Of a stretch of 64,000 nucleotides of DNA, positions 1-8,693 are shown piece by piece. The stretch's first letter is position 1; each line of letters opens with the position of its first letter. A program made the position numbers and the translations under genes. Below the pieces are notes generated by a model. The model was not told the origin of the DNA. It made no database searches and worked only from the letters and a program-made list of their open reading frames with translations. Location of the stretch: NCBI GenBank assembly GCA_030674915.1, contig JASXSV010000011.1, forward strand, positions 50,778-114,777, written 5' to 3'. Source of the DNA: Candidatus Endonucleibacter bathymodioli. GTDB lineage: Bacteria > Pseudomonadota > Gammaproteobacteria > Pseudomonadales > Endozoicomonadaceae.

Positions 1-101
1 AAAGGTGTGAGCTTGCTTACTCTCCATGAACCTACGAACAGTAGATAATTGGAGCTAGTAAGAGCAACCAACAGCCCACACTTTCAAGGGTAATGGGTAT
101 A
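1..101 (-). repeat. Dispersed inverted-repeat element, copy 1 (cut by window start)
   Basis: Reverse-orientation copy. It keeps the central CATGAACCTACGA block, the AGAGCAACCAACAGCC block and the right terminal repeat ending GGGTATA at 101. It contains the stop codon of pgpA (84-86). Confidence 0.8.
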
Positions 102-569
102 AATAAAATAGGCGGTTAATTGCAATACAGACAGCGCAAAAAAACCTGCGACGATATCATCGATCATAATGCCCACCCCTCCACCAACATGAGCATCAAG
201 CCAATTTATTGGCCAAGGCTTCCAAATATCAAAAACACGAAACAGAATAAATCCATACAAAACCCACCCCCAACCTGCAGGTGCAAGTAGCATAGTGAAC
301 CAATAACCACAGAACTCATCCCACACTATACCCTGATGATCATGAACACCCAAATCTTTTGAAGCTCTATCGCAAAGCCATATACCAATAACAATAGCTA
401 TAACCAGCAAAAGAAAATACTTCCAAGGCGATAGAGACTGCATCAAGAGATAAAATGGAACTGCAGCAATCGTTCCCATAGTGCCAGGCGCTTTTGCCGA
501 TAGCCCGCTGCCCAAGCCAAACGCGAGAAAATGAATTGGGTTGCTCCAAACATTAGGTTTAGCGTTCAT
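84..569 (-). CDS. pgpA: Phosphatidylglycerophosphatase A
   Basis: Inner-membrane enzyme that removes phosphate from phosphatidylglycerophosphate to make phosphatidylglycerol. The 161-residue protein is slightly shorter than E. coli PgpA. It has the family motifs KAPGTMGT (about 26-33), GIVWDEFCGYW (80-90, acidic pair D84/E85), RVFDIWKPWP (111-120) and the C-terminal MIDDIVAG (135-142), with several hydrophobic segments between them. It is the last gene of the nusB-thiL-pgpA order, which is conserved in gammaproteobacteria, but lies 237 bp beyond thiL. The last five codons (YTHYP) and the TGA stop are read from the terminal inverted repeat of a dispersed element, so the native C-terminus was probably replaced or trimmed. 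No clear ribosome binding site precedes the ATG. Function is very likely; the C-terminal tail is unusual. Confidence 0.95.
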   Translation of the reverse strand: MNAKPNVWSNPIHFLAFGLGSGLSAKAPGTMGTIAAVPFYLLMQSLSPWKYFLLLVIAIVIGIWLCDRASKDLGVHDHQGIVWDEFCGYWFTMLLAPAGWGWVLYGFILFRVFDIWKPWPINWLDAHVGGGVGIMIDDIVAGFFALSVLQLTAYFIYTHYP

Positions 570-634
570 TGTTTAGTCGTTGATAAAATAATGAAAAAAC
601 ACCTCTTCTGCAGATCTTTCTCGGGATGAACAAA

Positions 635-651
635 ATGAGACTTTTGCACGA
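635..651. mobile_element. Solo IS5-family-like end
   Basis: TGAGACTTTTGCACGA resembles the ends seen at 10481-10496 and 31294-31310 (GAGACCTTTGC followed by ACGA or GCGA), which sit next to recognisable IS5-family transposase relics. No transposase sequence remains here between pgpA and thiL. The call rests on this short match only. Confidence 0.35.
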
Positions 652-805
652 TTGTTCTTTTGCCAGCTGGCTTCGTTAAAAACGCACTCAATCGATCATT
701 TATATGCATAAACTCTTTTTCCCGTGCGTTTTTGCCTCACCAACAAACAAAATTACGACTCGTACAAAGGCTTCCAAACATAGCAGCCACGGTCAAAAAA
801 GTTAG

Positions 806-1768
806 TCAAAAATGAGCATATGAATTCAAATTAATATCTTTCCCCGTAATACTATTCACTAGTTGCATTTTTTTTGTAATGTGGCCGATATGTGAAACCG
901 TACACCCCAGAGCCTCTGGCAACGTTAGTGCTTTATTTTCTGGCCAAGTAAAGCAGAGTTCGTAATCGTCTCCACCAGTCATTGCAAATAGTTTTGCCTG
1001 CTCAGAACCATAGACCCTTGTTAACGCATCAGAACAGGGAATCATGTCAGGGTTTAGTATTGCACCTTTATGACTTGCCGTCAGTATATGTCCTAAATCC
1101 CCTAGTAGTCCGTCAGATATATCAATAGCCGCATTGGCACCGTTGTCACCGAGCCACTGACCAAGAGCCAAACGAGGAGTAGGTCTATAGTAACGATTCA
1201 GTAACCTACACTCATCTTTGTCAACTACTGTAGATGGCAGCTGCCCCTCCAATACAAAATTTAGCGCACCGGCAGCATCACCCAAACTTCCACTGACATA
1301 TATTTTATCGCCTGCTATTGCACCATTGCGCTTTAGTGCTTTTCCTTTTTTTATGAGCCCCTGCACCTGAATAGTAATAGCTAACGGTCCACAGACTGTA
1401 TCACCTCCAATTAAGGCTACACCCTCTTGCTGGGCAATAGCGCTAAGGCCATCACTGAACCCCTTTAGCCAAAACTGATTAGCCTCCGGTATGGTCAACC
1501 CTAACATAAAATAACAGGGATAAGCCCCCATTGCTGCAATATCGCTAAGGTTTACCGCCAGAGCCCGATAACCAAGCAGCTCCGGGTCACAGTTTAATGG
1601 AAAGTGAACCCCTTCAACCAGAGTATCAAGTGACTGGGCAAGCTGCATATTGGAGGGCACTTCAAGTAACGCGCAATCATCACCTATTTCTGCAGTATCT
1701 GCCAACGAAGGTGCAAGCTCTTCACGATGGAAATATTTTTTGATTAACTCAAACTCACCAATCTCCAT
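806..1768 (-). CDS. thiL: Thiamine-monophosphate kinase
   Basis: ATP-dependent kinase that converts thiamine monophosphate to thiamine pyrophosphate, the last step of cofactor synthesis. The protein has the AIR-synthase-like ThiL fold. N-terminal GDDCALL (about 29-35) is the metal/nucleotide motif, ALAVNLSDIAAMGA is the dimer-core signature, DISDGLLGDLGHI lies in the second domain and GGDDYELCFT near the C-terminus. I place the start at the ATG giving MEIGEFELI, because ThiL proteins begin just before the GEFxLI motif. An in-frame ATG three codons earlier (1777) is possible. The protein has 320 residues, the usual length. It lies downstream of nusB in the conserved ribBX-nusB-thiL-pgpA order with a 124-bp gap. 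Confidence 0.97.
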   Translation of the reverse strand: MEIGEFELIKKYFHREELAPSLADTAEIGDDCALLEVPSNMQLAQSLDTLVEGVHFPLNCDPELLGYRALAVNLSDIAAMGAYPCYFMLGLTIPEANQFWLKGFSDGLSAIAQQEGVALIGGDTVCGPLAITIQVQGLIKKGKALKRNGAIAGDKIYVSGSLGDAAGALNFVLEGQLPSTVVDKDECRLLNRYYRPTPRLALGQWLGDNGANAAIDISDGLLGDLGHILTASHKGAILNPDMIPCSDALTRVYGSEQAKLFAMTGGDDYELCFTWPENKALTLPEALGCTVSHIGHITKKMQLVNSITGKDINLNSYAHF

Positions 1769-1892
1769 ATTTAGCAACTCATTACATTAATAAAAAGCCG
1801 GACAATGCGCTATTTTTTAAGCTCATCTCAGGCTTTGAGACAAGCCCTGCAGGCTCAGATCTGAACCACTGATAGTCTCCCTCCGTACCCAA

Positions 1893-2363
1893 TTAACACT
1901 CCTGGTAGGAGCGTACCTCATCTACACGCAATTTATGTGCGAGCTTATCTATAATACTGTTAATATAACGGTGCGAGTCTTGAGCACCAAACTTTTTTGC
2001 CAACCCTATCGCTTCGTTAATAACAACCCGGTAAGGCACGCTAGGCTGATTCGCTAACTCATAACAGCCGATACGTAGAATTGTTAGCTCAATTGGGTCC
2101 AACTTGACTAGCTCTCGATCTAGTAGAGGGGTTATAGTTTCATCAAGATGTCTTATCTGTCGCGGAACACCTTGCAGTATCAAGCTAAAATAACTACTGT
2201 CCACTTTACCCATATCATTATCTGACATGAATTGAGACTCAATAGCAGAGAGAGGTGATTGTGCTATTTGCCACTGATATAGAGCCTGCAAGGCAAGTTG
2301 GCGAGCTCTTCTACGAGCAGAAGGCATAAGTGGAGAGTCATTTTTTTTAGATTGTTGCACCAT
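1893..2363 (-). CDS. nusB: Transcription antitermination protein NusB
   Basis: RNA-binding protein that pairs with NusE (S10) on boxA in rRNA operon antitermination complexes. The 156-residue protein has the basic N-terminal RRRARQLALQALYQWQ helix and the C-terminal VPYRVVINEAIGLAKKFG and HRYINSIIDKLA motifs, diagnostic of NusB. The first 15 residues are a Lys/Ser-rich extension. It follows ribBX by 47 bp on the same strand. In most gammaproteobacteria ribH lies between ribB(A) and nusB, and it is missing here. Confidence 0.96.
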   Translation of the reverse strand: MVQQSKKNDSPLMPSARRRARQLALQALYQWQIAQSPLSAIESQFMSDNDMGKVDSSYFSLILQGVPRQIRHLDETITPLLDRELVKLDPIELTILRIGCYELANQPSVPYRVVINEAIGLAKKFGAQDSHRYINSIIDKLAHKLRVDEVRSYQEC

Positions 2364-2410
2364 ACTTGATCCTTCAGCTCTTGGTCGGGGGTGCCATTAA
2401 AAAAATAGCA

Positions 2411-3526
2411 TTACTTTGGGTAAATATAATCAACTATTTCAAGATTAAACCCTGATAAAGCCGAAAAGTGTGCCGGATAGTTCAGTAGTCGCATTTTTCC
2501 AACGCCGAGATCTTTTAATATTTGAGAGCCAATACCAATAGAATGATAAGCACAAGAGCTGTCGTCAGAGTTCTGATAGCGCTGCGTTTGAAAAAATCGC
2601 TCCACCTCTGTACACACATTAGGCTTTTCTTCTTGATCGAGAAGAATTATAACACCCACCCCCTCCTCGGCTATGGCCTTCATAGCTTGATACAAAGACC
2701 AATCCTGTTCACGCTCCTTACATTTTGCATAGAGTAAATCACGAAATACATCTACGATATGCAGCCTGACCAATACCGATGTTTCAAGGGTGAAACTGCC
2801 CTTGGTTATGGCTAGATGCTTGTCGCCTGACACCGTATTATTGTAGACCGTCATGTCAAATTGTCCAAACATAGTATCCATAGCTTGACAAGATTGCCGC
2901 TCAACGGTTCTTTCATTAGCTATACGGTAAGACACTAAATCAGCAATGGTGCCTATTTTTAGACCATGCTTTTTAGCAAAAGTTTCAAGCTCTGGTCTGC
3001 GAGACATGGTGCCATCGTCATTCATTATCTCAATAATGGCCGCCGCAGGCTTCAGCCCTGCCAGCCTGGTTAGATCACAACCTGCTTCAGTGTGACCCGC
3101 CCTAGTTAAAACTCCTCCTGATTTAGCTCGCAAAGGAAAAATATGCCCTGGCTGAACAATATCTGTTGATTTAGACCTAGAATCTACAGCGACACGAATA
3201 GTGCGAGCCCGATCTTGAGCAGAAATACCAGAAGTGACACCTGAGGCCGCCTCAATGGATATAGTAAACGGTGTACCAAAACAGGATTTATTCTTGTCTT
3301 CGACAACCATCGGAGGCAATCCTAAATGATCGCAATGTTCACCAGACAGGGTTAGGCACAGAAGCCCTCTACCCTCCTTAACCATGAAGTTAACTATTTG
3401 CGGCGTAATTTTTTCTGCAGCGACAATTAGGTCGCCTTCATTCTCACGCTTTTCGTCATCCATAATAATAACGGGCTTCCCAAGCCGAATATCTTCAATA
3501 ATGGCTTCGATAGAATTCAGCTGCAT
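2411..3526 (-). CDS. ribB: 3,4-dihydroxy-2-butanone-4-phosphate synthase with degenerate GTP cyclohydrolase II-like domain (RibBX type)
   Basis: Makes the four-carbon precursor of riboflavin from ribulose 5-phosphate. Residues about 1-200 are a complete RibB domain: [13 protein letters not shown], the GLLCLTLS strand, [17 protein letters not shown] DLTRLAG and the [17 protein letters not shown] motif. Residues about 205-371 align with GTP cyclohydrolase II but lack the zinc-binding cysteine cluster ([15 protein letters not shown] where the active enzyme has CLTGDVFGSxRCDCG). This matches the gammaproteobacterial RibBX class, in which the second domain is not a cyclohydrolase. A separate RibA must therefore exist elsewhere. 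GAGAGG seven bases before the ATG supports the start. Confidence 0.93.
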   Translation of the reverse strand: MQLNSIEAIIEDIRLGKPVIIMDDEKRENEGDLIVAAEKITPQIVNFMVKEGRGLLCLTLSGEHCDHLGLPPMVVEDKNKSCFGTPFTISIEAASGVTSGISAQDRARTIRVAVDSRSKSTDIVQPGHIFPLRAKSGGVLTRAGHTEAGCDLTRLAGLKPAAAIIEIMNDDGTMSRRPELETFAKKHGLKIGTIADLVSYRIANERTVERQSCQAMDTMFGQFDMTVYNNTVSGDKHLAITKGSFTLETSVLVRLHIVDVFRDLLYAKCKEREQDWSLYQAMKAIAEEGVGVIILLDQEEKPNVCTEVERFFQTQRYQNSDDSSCAYHSIGIGSQILKDLGVGKMRLLNYPAHFSALSGFNLEIVDYIYPK

Positions 3527-3663
3527 AACGCCTCTCAGGGTAGTGATTTAGACATTATAATAGTTGTACTCAAAGATGCAGAGTTGTTGATTACCCCACC
3601 TTCCCATGATCATTTGGCTTCCTAAGTCCACAGAGCTTTGCCCCATTACCACCTACCTCCCAT

Positions 3664-3691
3664 TATACCAATTACCCATTAAAGGCATGAG
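3664..3691 (+). repeat. Dispersed element, isolated terminal repeat
   Basis: One terminal inverted repeat (TATACCAATTACCCATTAAA, then GGCATGAG) without a recognisable body. It is probably a decayed copy between ribBX and the IS5-family remnant. Confidence 0.5.
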
Positions 3692-3765
3692 CTACACCCT
3701 TAGAACAAGCACATATCTGTTTACAGCATATTCAAACATTCAAAACACCTGAACTCTCCTGTTCG

Positions 3766-3882
3766 CATCCATTGACGGTATGAGACTATTGCCTAATCTC
3801 TCACCCCATAACCTATCGCCCTCAAAGTCATGAGGTTTCTATCGCCTGTCGCCTACTCACACCTCCAATGGTAGCGAGTATA
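3766..3882 (+). repeat. Dispersed inverted-repeat element, copy abutting an IS relic
   Basis: Forward copy with a clear right end (TGTCGCCTACTCACACC then TCCAATGGTAGCGAGTATA). It runs directly into the IS5-family relic at CTGCTGTTTCGCAAG. The same join of right end and CTGTTTCGC occurs at 63410-63460 and, on the minus strand, near 50640. Confidence 0.7.
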
Positions 3883-4300
3883 GAGACCTGCTGTTTCGCA
3901 AGCTTTATCACCTTGAGCTCGATGGATAAGCTACCGAAACTTTCACCCTAGGACAATTTCACACACGGTGGGTCAAGCACTATCTGCGGGATAAATTATT
4001 AGCGTAGATTAATCGCTAGCTGGAAGCCAAAAACATCTCCATGAGTGGAGATCGAATTAATATAACTGATTCCACACCGGTAGAGGCAGCGCAATCAGGT
4101 TCAGGAACGACGAAAACGGAAAGCCGACAATAGATCCTAGAGCGGGTTGGCACGTTAAGAATGACAGTCGTGGTAACCCGAAGACTATCTATGACCTATG
4201 ATTTTTCGTTCATACCCGTGACGATAAAGATGACTTTATTCATAGTCAAAGCATGACGCCTTGCAATATTCATTATTCTCAGGAGAGCAACACCTTGCTA
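3883..4300 (+). mobile_element. IS5-family transposase remnant (frameshifted)
   Basis: Reading across frames gives KLLA*INR*LEAKNISM, INITDSTPVEAAQSGSG, and after a frameshift DPRAGWHVKNDSRGNPKT then FFVHTRDDKDDFIHSQS and MTPCN. These correspond to the DATLIEA, GWHVKxDSRGN, YGFSVHTGVDEDGF and SVTPGN blocks of IS5-family DDE transposases. Several stops and shifts make it dead. A homologous relic lies on the opposite strand at 50170-50690; both keep the same off-frame LRMxVxVTRRxSM reading. The end near 4300 is approximate. Downstream sequence to 4490 holds no recognisable gene. Confidence 0.85.
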
Positions 4301-4492
4301 CTGATGCCTTTAGGATGATTGCTGACGGTAGTCTTTGCCAGGTAAAAGATGAAATACTCTGCCATCCTAAACTAGCTATCCTTAAGCCATGCATTGTTCA
4401 AGCTTTGGCTCGCAATAATAACTACTATTTAGACATCGTTTATGCCCAAAGTCATTGAAATGTGATCCAGCACCAAAGAAACTAGACCCTGT

Positions 4493-4620
4493 GAGCTATA
4501 TACGTTACCATTGGCGGTGAGAGCGGTCAATAGCCTCACTCGCTCAAGAGGAGGAGCGGGACATCAAGAAGGCACGCAACCTCGCTGTCGCCTTTACTCC
4601 GTCGCAGGCAGCGAGTGTAC
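4493..4620 (+). repeat. Dispersed element, degenerate copy upstream of ratA
   Basis: Left end CTATATACGTTACCATTGGC followed by GGTGAGAGCGGTCAATAGCC resembles the family start. The rest has diverged and the right end is only partly recognisable. It lies just upstream of ratA. Confidence 0.5.
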
Positions 4621-4652
4621 TATTTCTTTTAATATCAATGCGCCTAAACTCT

Positions 4653-5084
4653 ATGCCTAAAATTGCCCGCTCCGCCTTGGTCATGTTTCCATCTCAAGCC
4701 ATGTATGATTTGGTGAGTGATTTAGAAGTCTACCCAGAGTTCCTTCCTTGGTGCAAAGAAGCCAGAATTATTAAGAAAGAGAATGAGATAGTTGAAGCTG
4801 CCATGGTATTTGCTAAAGGCAGAATAAGTCAGGCATTTTCTACCATAAACAAAATGACCTATGGATCATCCATAAAAATGGATTTACTGGAAGGTCCTTT
4901 TTCTAAACTAACGGGTCTCTGGCTTTTTACACCACTGGGACAAGAAGGTTGCAAGGTATCTCTGGAAATGAATTTTGAAGTTTCCAATATACTATTAAGG
5001 GCAACTCTTAGTCCGCTATTTGGGCAGGTTATGAATACTATGGTGGATGCTTTCTCTCAGCGGGCGGAGCAAATTTATGGGTGA
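4653..5084 (+). CDS. ratA: RatA, COQ10/START-domain protein
   Basis: Small START-like (polyketide cyclase/COQ10) protein. In E. coli RatA binds 50S subunits and hinders 70S assembly, while the family at large includes ubiquinone-binding Coq10, so the native role is debated. The protein has MPKIARSALVMFPSQAMYDL at the start, VYPEFLPWCKEA, and a C-terminal helix FGQVMNTMVDAFSQRAEQIYG. I choose the second in-frame ATG (MPKIARSA) because homologues start there; an ATG at 4638 is the alternative. The 3' end overlaps ratB by 8 bp, indicating translational coupling. Its usual divergent neighbour smpB is not adjacent but lies at 50.8 kb. Confidence 0.93.
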   Translation: MPKIARSALVMFPSQAMYDLVSDLEVYPEFLPWCKEARIIKKENEIVEAAMVFAKGRISQAFSTINKMTYGSSIKMDLLEGPFSKLTGLWLFTPLGQEGCKVSLEMNFEVSNILLRATLSPLFGQVMNTMVDAFSQRAEQIYG

Positions 5085-5415
5085 AAAAAAATCTGAGAAA
5101 CTAAAAATTGAAGTAGCTTATGCCAAGCCTTTAGAGCAAAAAATACTGTCCATCGAGGTTGATTTTGAAACAACAGTTTTTGACGCAGTAGTGCAATCAG
5201 GCATTATTGACTATTTCCCAGAAATTGAATTACATTCAGCAAGGATGGGCGTGTTTGGTAAAACAGTACTAAATCCACAGAAGCAGAGCCTCATAGATGG
5301 TGATAGGATAGAAATCTATCGCCCTCTAATTGCCGACCCCATAGAAATAAGGAAAAAAAGAGCCGAAAAGAAACGGCTTCAACCCATCATAACTGAAGGT
5401 AAACGCAGTAAATAA
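5077..5415 (+). CDS. ratB: RnfH family ubiquitin-like protein (RatB)
   Basis: Small beta-grasp protein of the RnfH/UPF0125 family, encoded directly after ratA in many gammaproteobacteria; its molecular function is not settled. The 112 residues contain KIEVAYAKPLEQKILSIEV, the ARMGVFGKTV turn and DGDRIEIYRPLIADPIEIRKK, the family signature, followed by a basic tail. The start is the ATG overlapping the ratA stop (ATGGGTGA), giving an 8-bp overlap and suggesting coupling. It converges with bamE 51 bp away. Confidence 0.94.
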   Translation: MGEKKSEKLKIEVAYAKPLEQKILSIEVDFETTVFDAVVQSGIIDYFPEIELHSARMGVFGKTVLNPQKQSLIDGDRIEIYRPLIADPIEIRKKRAEKKRLQPIITEGKRSK

Positions 5416-5421
5416 CCTGAA

Positions 5422-5443
5422 ACCTTCAAGGGCAATGGGTATA
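5422..5443 (-). repeat. Dispersed element, isolated terminal repeat
   Basis: ACCTTCAAGGGCAATGGGTA then TA forms a lone terminal repeat between the convergent genes ratB and bamE. No body or second end is visible. Confidence 0.6.
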
Positions 5444-5466
5444 AAACACAATACAGCTCACAATTC

Positions 5467-5829
5467 TTACTGACTATCAGGCATTAAATTACTACTGATG
5501 GATTTCAGTAGATCGTTTTCAAAGATAACAGTTACCATTTTCTGGGTTCGCACTTTGCCACCAGGCTGCATACTATAAATGTAATCCCAGCGATCTATAT
5601 TAAAGGTATCTTCCAGTAGAGGCGCCCCCATGATGTAGCGTACCTGGATTCTGGTCATGCCATCCTTTAGCTTATCAACCATTTCCTGCGTAACAGCGTT
5701 TCCTTGTTGAACGTCTATTTTATAGGCTCCAGGAAAACTAATGAGCTTTGAACCTATTCCAGTAGAGCTAGCACAACCTGTCAGCACGACAGCTGAGAGT
5801 ATTACAGTATAAATTAAGGAGGTTTGCAT
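5467..5829 (-). CDS. bamE: Outer-membrane assembly lipoprotein BamE (SmpA/OmlA)
   Basis: Lipoprotein subunit of the BAM complex that inserts beta-barrel proteins in the outer membrane. The start giving MQTSLIYTVILSAVVLTGCA is preferred, because it produces a normal lipoprotein signal peptide with lipobox LTGC; an upstream in-frame ATG at 5883 would add 18 unlikely residues. The mature part has the QGNAVTQEMVDKLKDGMTRIQVRYIMGAPL helix-turn typical of the family and the VTVIFENDLLKSI strand. Protein length is 120 residues, usual for BamE. It is divergent from fur with about 90 bp between starts, as in Pseudomonas. Confidence 0.96.
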   Translation of the reverse strand: MQTSLIYTVILSAVVLTGCASSTGIGSKLISFPGAYKIDVQQGNAVTQEMVDKLKDGMTRIQVRYIMGAPLLEDTFNIDRWDYIYSMQPGGKVRTQKMVTVIFENDLLKSISSNLMPDSQ

Positions 5830-5920
5830 GACTATGAGACTTCCACTATCTTTAGAGTCGAAAAGGAAATATTTACTTAACAATATGATATCAGAATTAT
5901 TAGCTGGAGGTTAGAGAAAA

Positions 5921-6328
5921 TTGCAGGCAAATCAAGAGTTGCGAGAAGCTGGTCTCAAGGTCACCTTGCCTCGCGTAAAGATCTTGCAAGTATTAGAAGT
6001 CTCCAAAGGGCTTCATATGAGCGCTGAAGACGTATATAAATCATTGATAAATGCCAATGAAGATGTCGGCTTGGCAACGGTTTACAGGGTTTTAACTCAG
6101 TTTGAGAGCGCCGGCTTGGTTGTCCGTCATAATTTTGATGGCGAGCATGCAGTGTTTGAGCTTTCCCGTGGAGAGCATCACGATCACATGATTTGTATTG
6201 AGTCTGGAAAAATTATCGAGTTTGTCGATGAACAAATAGAAACATTACAAAGAGAGATTGTTGAAAAACACGGCTTTGAACTAGTTGATCATGTTCTGGT
6301 ACTGTATGTAAGACCCAAGAAAAAGTAA
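5921..6328 (+). CDS. fur: Ferric uptake regulator Fur
   Basis: Fe(II)-dependent repressor of iron-acquisition genes. The protein has the winged helix LKVTLPRVKILQVLE...VGLATVYRVLTQFESAGLVVRHNFDG and the metal-binding HHDHMICIESGKIIEF segment, with a single cysteine as in Pseudomonas Fur rather than CxxC pairs. It has 135 residues, normal length. The start is TTG: GGAGG at 5906-5910 lies ten bases before it, and no ATG gives the conserved N-terminus NQELREAGLKVT. It is divergent from bamE. Confidence 0.97.
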   Translation: MQANQELREAGLKVTLPRVKILQVLEVSKGLHMSAEDVYKSLINANEDVGLATVYRVLTQFESAGLVVRHNFDGEHAVFELSRGEHHDHMICIESGKIIEFVDEQIETLQREIVEKHGFELVDHVLVLYVRPKKK

Positions 6329-6660
6329 CAATAGCCATCATACATAAATATGCATGAGCTTTTCTCGCCGCTTGCCCTTACCTTTAGTTACGATGGACGA
6401 TCCAATAAATAGAAATACTTGAACACAACAAAGCTGCGTCAAACTTGAGACGCATTCACACACCCAATAATCTTGATTAACAACAGTATTATATACCAAC
6501 CCCCCCTTGACTACACTCACGCGCAAGCGCTCATGGGAGCTTGCTAATTTGCCACCTACTCCATTCTTCACGATGCCAGGCATAAAAATCAATACCCACA
6601 CCGCGTACTTATAGCAGAAAAAATTGCGCGCAAGTACCACATCAAGACTCTTGTTATTGG
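6329..6660. other. Intergenic region fur-recN with degenerate dispersed element
   Basis: No convincing gene lies here; the 100-codon open frame on the minus strand lacks any recognisable motif. Between about 6491 and 6590 a decayed forward copy of the dispersed element is visible (TATACCAACCCCCCCTTGAC at the left, GCTCATGGGAGCTTGC in the middle, GCCACCTACTCC towards the right). Confidence 0.5.
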
Positions 6661-8325
6661 TTACCCTTCCAACATTTCCCGGGCATGGGCTAGGGTTGAG
6701 TTTGTGATTTCCACCCCCCCCAGCATTCTGGCAACCTCCTTGATACGGTAATCTCCCGCAAGCAATGTAATATGGGTGCGGGATTGTGAACTTGTCACTC
6801 TTTTATCCACATGCACGTGGTGATGCCCACGAGATGCAACCTGCGGCTGATGAGTAACGCATAATACCTGACCTTTTTCTCCAAGCCCTCTCAACATCTT
6901 TCCAACAATTTCTGCTGTTCCTCCACCTATGCCCACGTCAACTTCATCAAAAACAAGGGTAAGAGCTTGGGATGTCTGGGAAATGGCAACTTGAATAGCA
7001 AGACTAATTCGCGACAATTCACCACCAGATGCCACTTTTGCCAACGGTCTTGGCGGCAGACTTGGGTTAGTTGTTACCAAAAACTCAATATCATCTAGCC
7101 CTGCTATACTAGGAGCTTTATTAATTCCCTGATGAATGGCAACCTTAAATAACCCTTTACTCATGCCCAGTATCTTCATGCGAGAGCTGATAATTTTCTC
7201 CAGCTTGAGCGCAGATTTTTGCCGTTTTTCTGATAATTTCTGAGCCTGCTCATGATAGGTCTCAAAAAGCCTATCAAGCTTGACTCCTAGCTCATTGGAT
7301 AATTCATCATGACACTGGAGCTCTTCCAACTCATCCGCGAGAGACTGTTGCCTTTCTAACAGCTGATCTGGCTGTATTCGGTGTTTGCGAGCCAGCTCAT
7401 AAATAGCACTAAGCCTCTCTTCAATTACTTGTATACTCTGAGGGTCAGCATCAAAATAATCAACAAAACGGCTGATTTCGCCAATGGCTTCTTCAACCTG
7501 TATCTGTGCTGACGACAACATGTCAATTGATTGAGTTATTGCTGGATGATCAAAGCTTAATTCACTAAGACTATTAATACATAAAGATAACTGTTGCAGG
7601 ACATTACCAGACTCATTCTCTGAACAAATGGTATTAACCTGATGACAGGTCGTCAGGGTTTCCGTGGCACTTGTTAGCTTCCGGTAGTTCTGCTCCAACT
7701 CATGAGTTTCATTTTCTGTTAATCCCAGCTGTGCTAATTCCTTTAGCTGATAAGAAAGCAACTGCACCCTCTCTTCTCGCTCCTGCTGAAGCGATAATAA
7801 CGAATGCAGCTCCATCTGTACTTTGTCATACTCAGCGGCCAAACAGGTTACTGATGCGGCAAGCTTGCCTACATCAGCAAAATCATCCAACAACAGCTTA
7901 TGACTGCTTTTTTTCAGCAAAGACTGATGCTCATGCTGGCCATGAATATCAATTAACAACTCGCCTATAGTTTTCAGGTCTGAAAGCAGAGAGGGAGTGC
8001 CGTTAATATAGCATCGTGAGCGCCCGTCTTTAGTAATAATACGGCGTAAAATACATTCGTTTCCAGAACCCATATCATGGTTATCAAGCCATCTTCTTGC
8101 AGATGAACAGTCATTCAGATCGAAGCAGGCTCGTATTTCTGCGCGCTCGGCTCCCACCTTTACACACTGACTATCGGCACGGTCACCAATGGTAAGTCCA
8201 AGCGCGTCGAGAATAATTGACTTACCTGCACCAGTTTCACCGGTTATAACGGTCATTCCTGACGAAATATGCAGATCCAGTTGATCGACAATAGCATAAT
8301 CACTAATGGAGAGCTGATTGAGCAT
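6661..8325 (-). CDS. recN: DNA repair protein RecN
   Basis: SMC-like ATPase that acts early in recombinational repair of double-strand breaks, probably by tethering ends. The 554 residues match the family length. Walker A GETGAGKS lies at about 29-36, the ABC-type signature ASGGELSRISLAIQVAI about 450-466, and Walker B LTLVFDEVDVGIGG shortly after, with a long coiled coil between. The conserved VTHQPQVASRGHHHVHVDK segment follows. It is part of the bamE-fur-recN neighbourhood. A complete dispersed element (8358-8485) lies 33 bp upstream of the ATG, so it may affect the promoter or leader. Confidence 0.97.
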   Translation of the reverse strand: MLNQLSISDYAIVDQLDLHISSGMTVITGETGAGKSIILDALGLTIGDRADSQCVKVGAERAEIRACFDLNDCSSARRWLDNHDMGSGNECILRRIITKDGRSRCYINGTPSLLSDLKTIGELLIDIHGQHEHQSLLKKSSHKLLLDDFADVGKLAASVTCLAAEYDKVQMELHSLLSLQQEREERVQLLSYQLKELAQLGLTENETHELEQNYRKLTSATETLTTCHQVNTICSENESGNVLQQLSLCINSLSELSFDHPAITQSIDMLSSAQIQVEEAIGEISRFVDYFDADPQSIQVIEERLSAIYELARKHRIQPDQLLERQQSLADELEELQCHDELSNELGVKLDRLFETYHEQAQKLSEKRQKSALKLEKIISSRMKILGMSKGLFKVAIHQGINKAPSIAGLDDIEFLVTTNPSLPPRPLAKVASGGELSRISLAIQVAISQTSQALTLVFDEVDVGIGGGTAEIVGKMLRGLGEKGQVLCVTHQPQVASRGHHHVHVDKRVTSSQSRTHITLLAGDYRIKEVARMLGGVEITNSTLAHAREMLEG

Positions 8326-8357
8326 ATGGAGTCACCAGTAAATTACCGAGATAATCA

Positions 8358-8485
8358 ATATGCCCGTTTCCATAGAAAGAGTGAGGTTATTGACCACTCT
8401 CACTCACCACAATCATCTACAACCAGCAGTCTGATAGGGCTTCGTCGTGCGTAATCTACTTACATCTTCAATGGCAACGAGTATA
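8358..8485 (+). repeat. Dispersed inverted-repeat element, recN upstream copy
   Basis: Nearly complete forward copy with both ends (left ATATGCCCGTTTCCATAG, right TTCAATGGCAACGAGTATA) and the internal GAGGTTATTGACCACTCTCAC block. It lies immediately upstream of recN. Confidence 0.8.
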
Positions 8486-8574
8486 GTTAACTGTTTTTTT
8501 GTACAATATATTGATTGCTACTTTGGGTAAAGTGTTTATTATTTTAAACAACATTACAGCAGTAACTAATCTTC

Positions 8575-8693
8575 TATACCAATTATCCGTGAAGGACAGA
8601 CTACTAACTACTCTCACCCGCCCCAATTACCTAACGCTCGTAAGCTCATAGGATTACTCTCACTAGCTGCCTACTCACATCTTCAATGGCAAG
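8575..8693 (+). repeat. Dispersed inverted-repeat element, lipase 3' copy
   Basis: Forward copy starting TATACCAATTATCCGTGAAG and ending CACATCTTCAATGGCAAGC. The right end contains the stop codon (8683-8685) and last two codons of the lipase gene on the minus strand. It lies only 89 bp from the preceding copy. Confidence 0.8.

Noticed and set aside
4261..4458. 65-codon open frame upstream of ratA
   Set aside because: It overlaps the tail of an IS5-family relic in another register and has no motif.
6338..6640. 100-codon minus-strand frame between fur and recN
   Set aside because: It runs through a degenerate dispersed element and reads as a low-complexity hydrophobic peptide without family signs.
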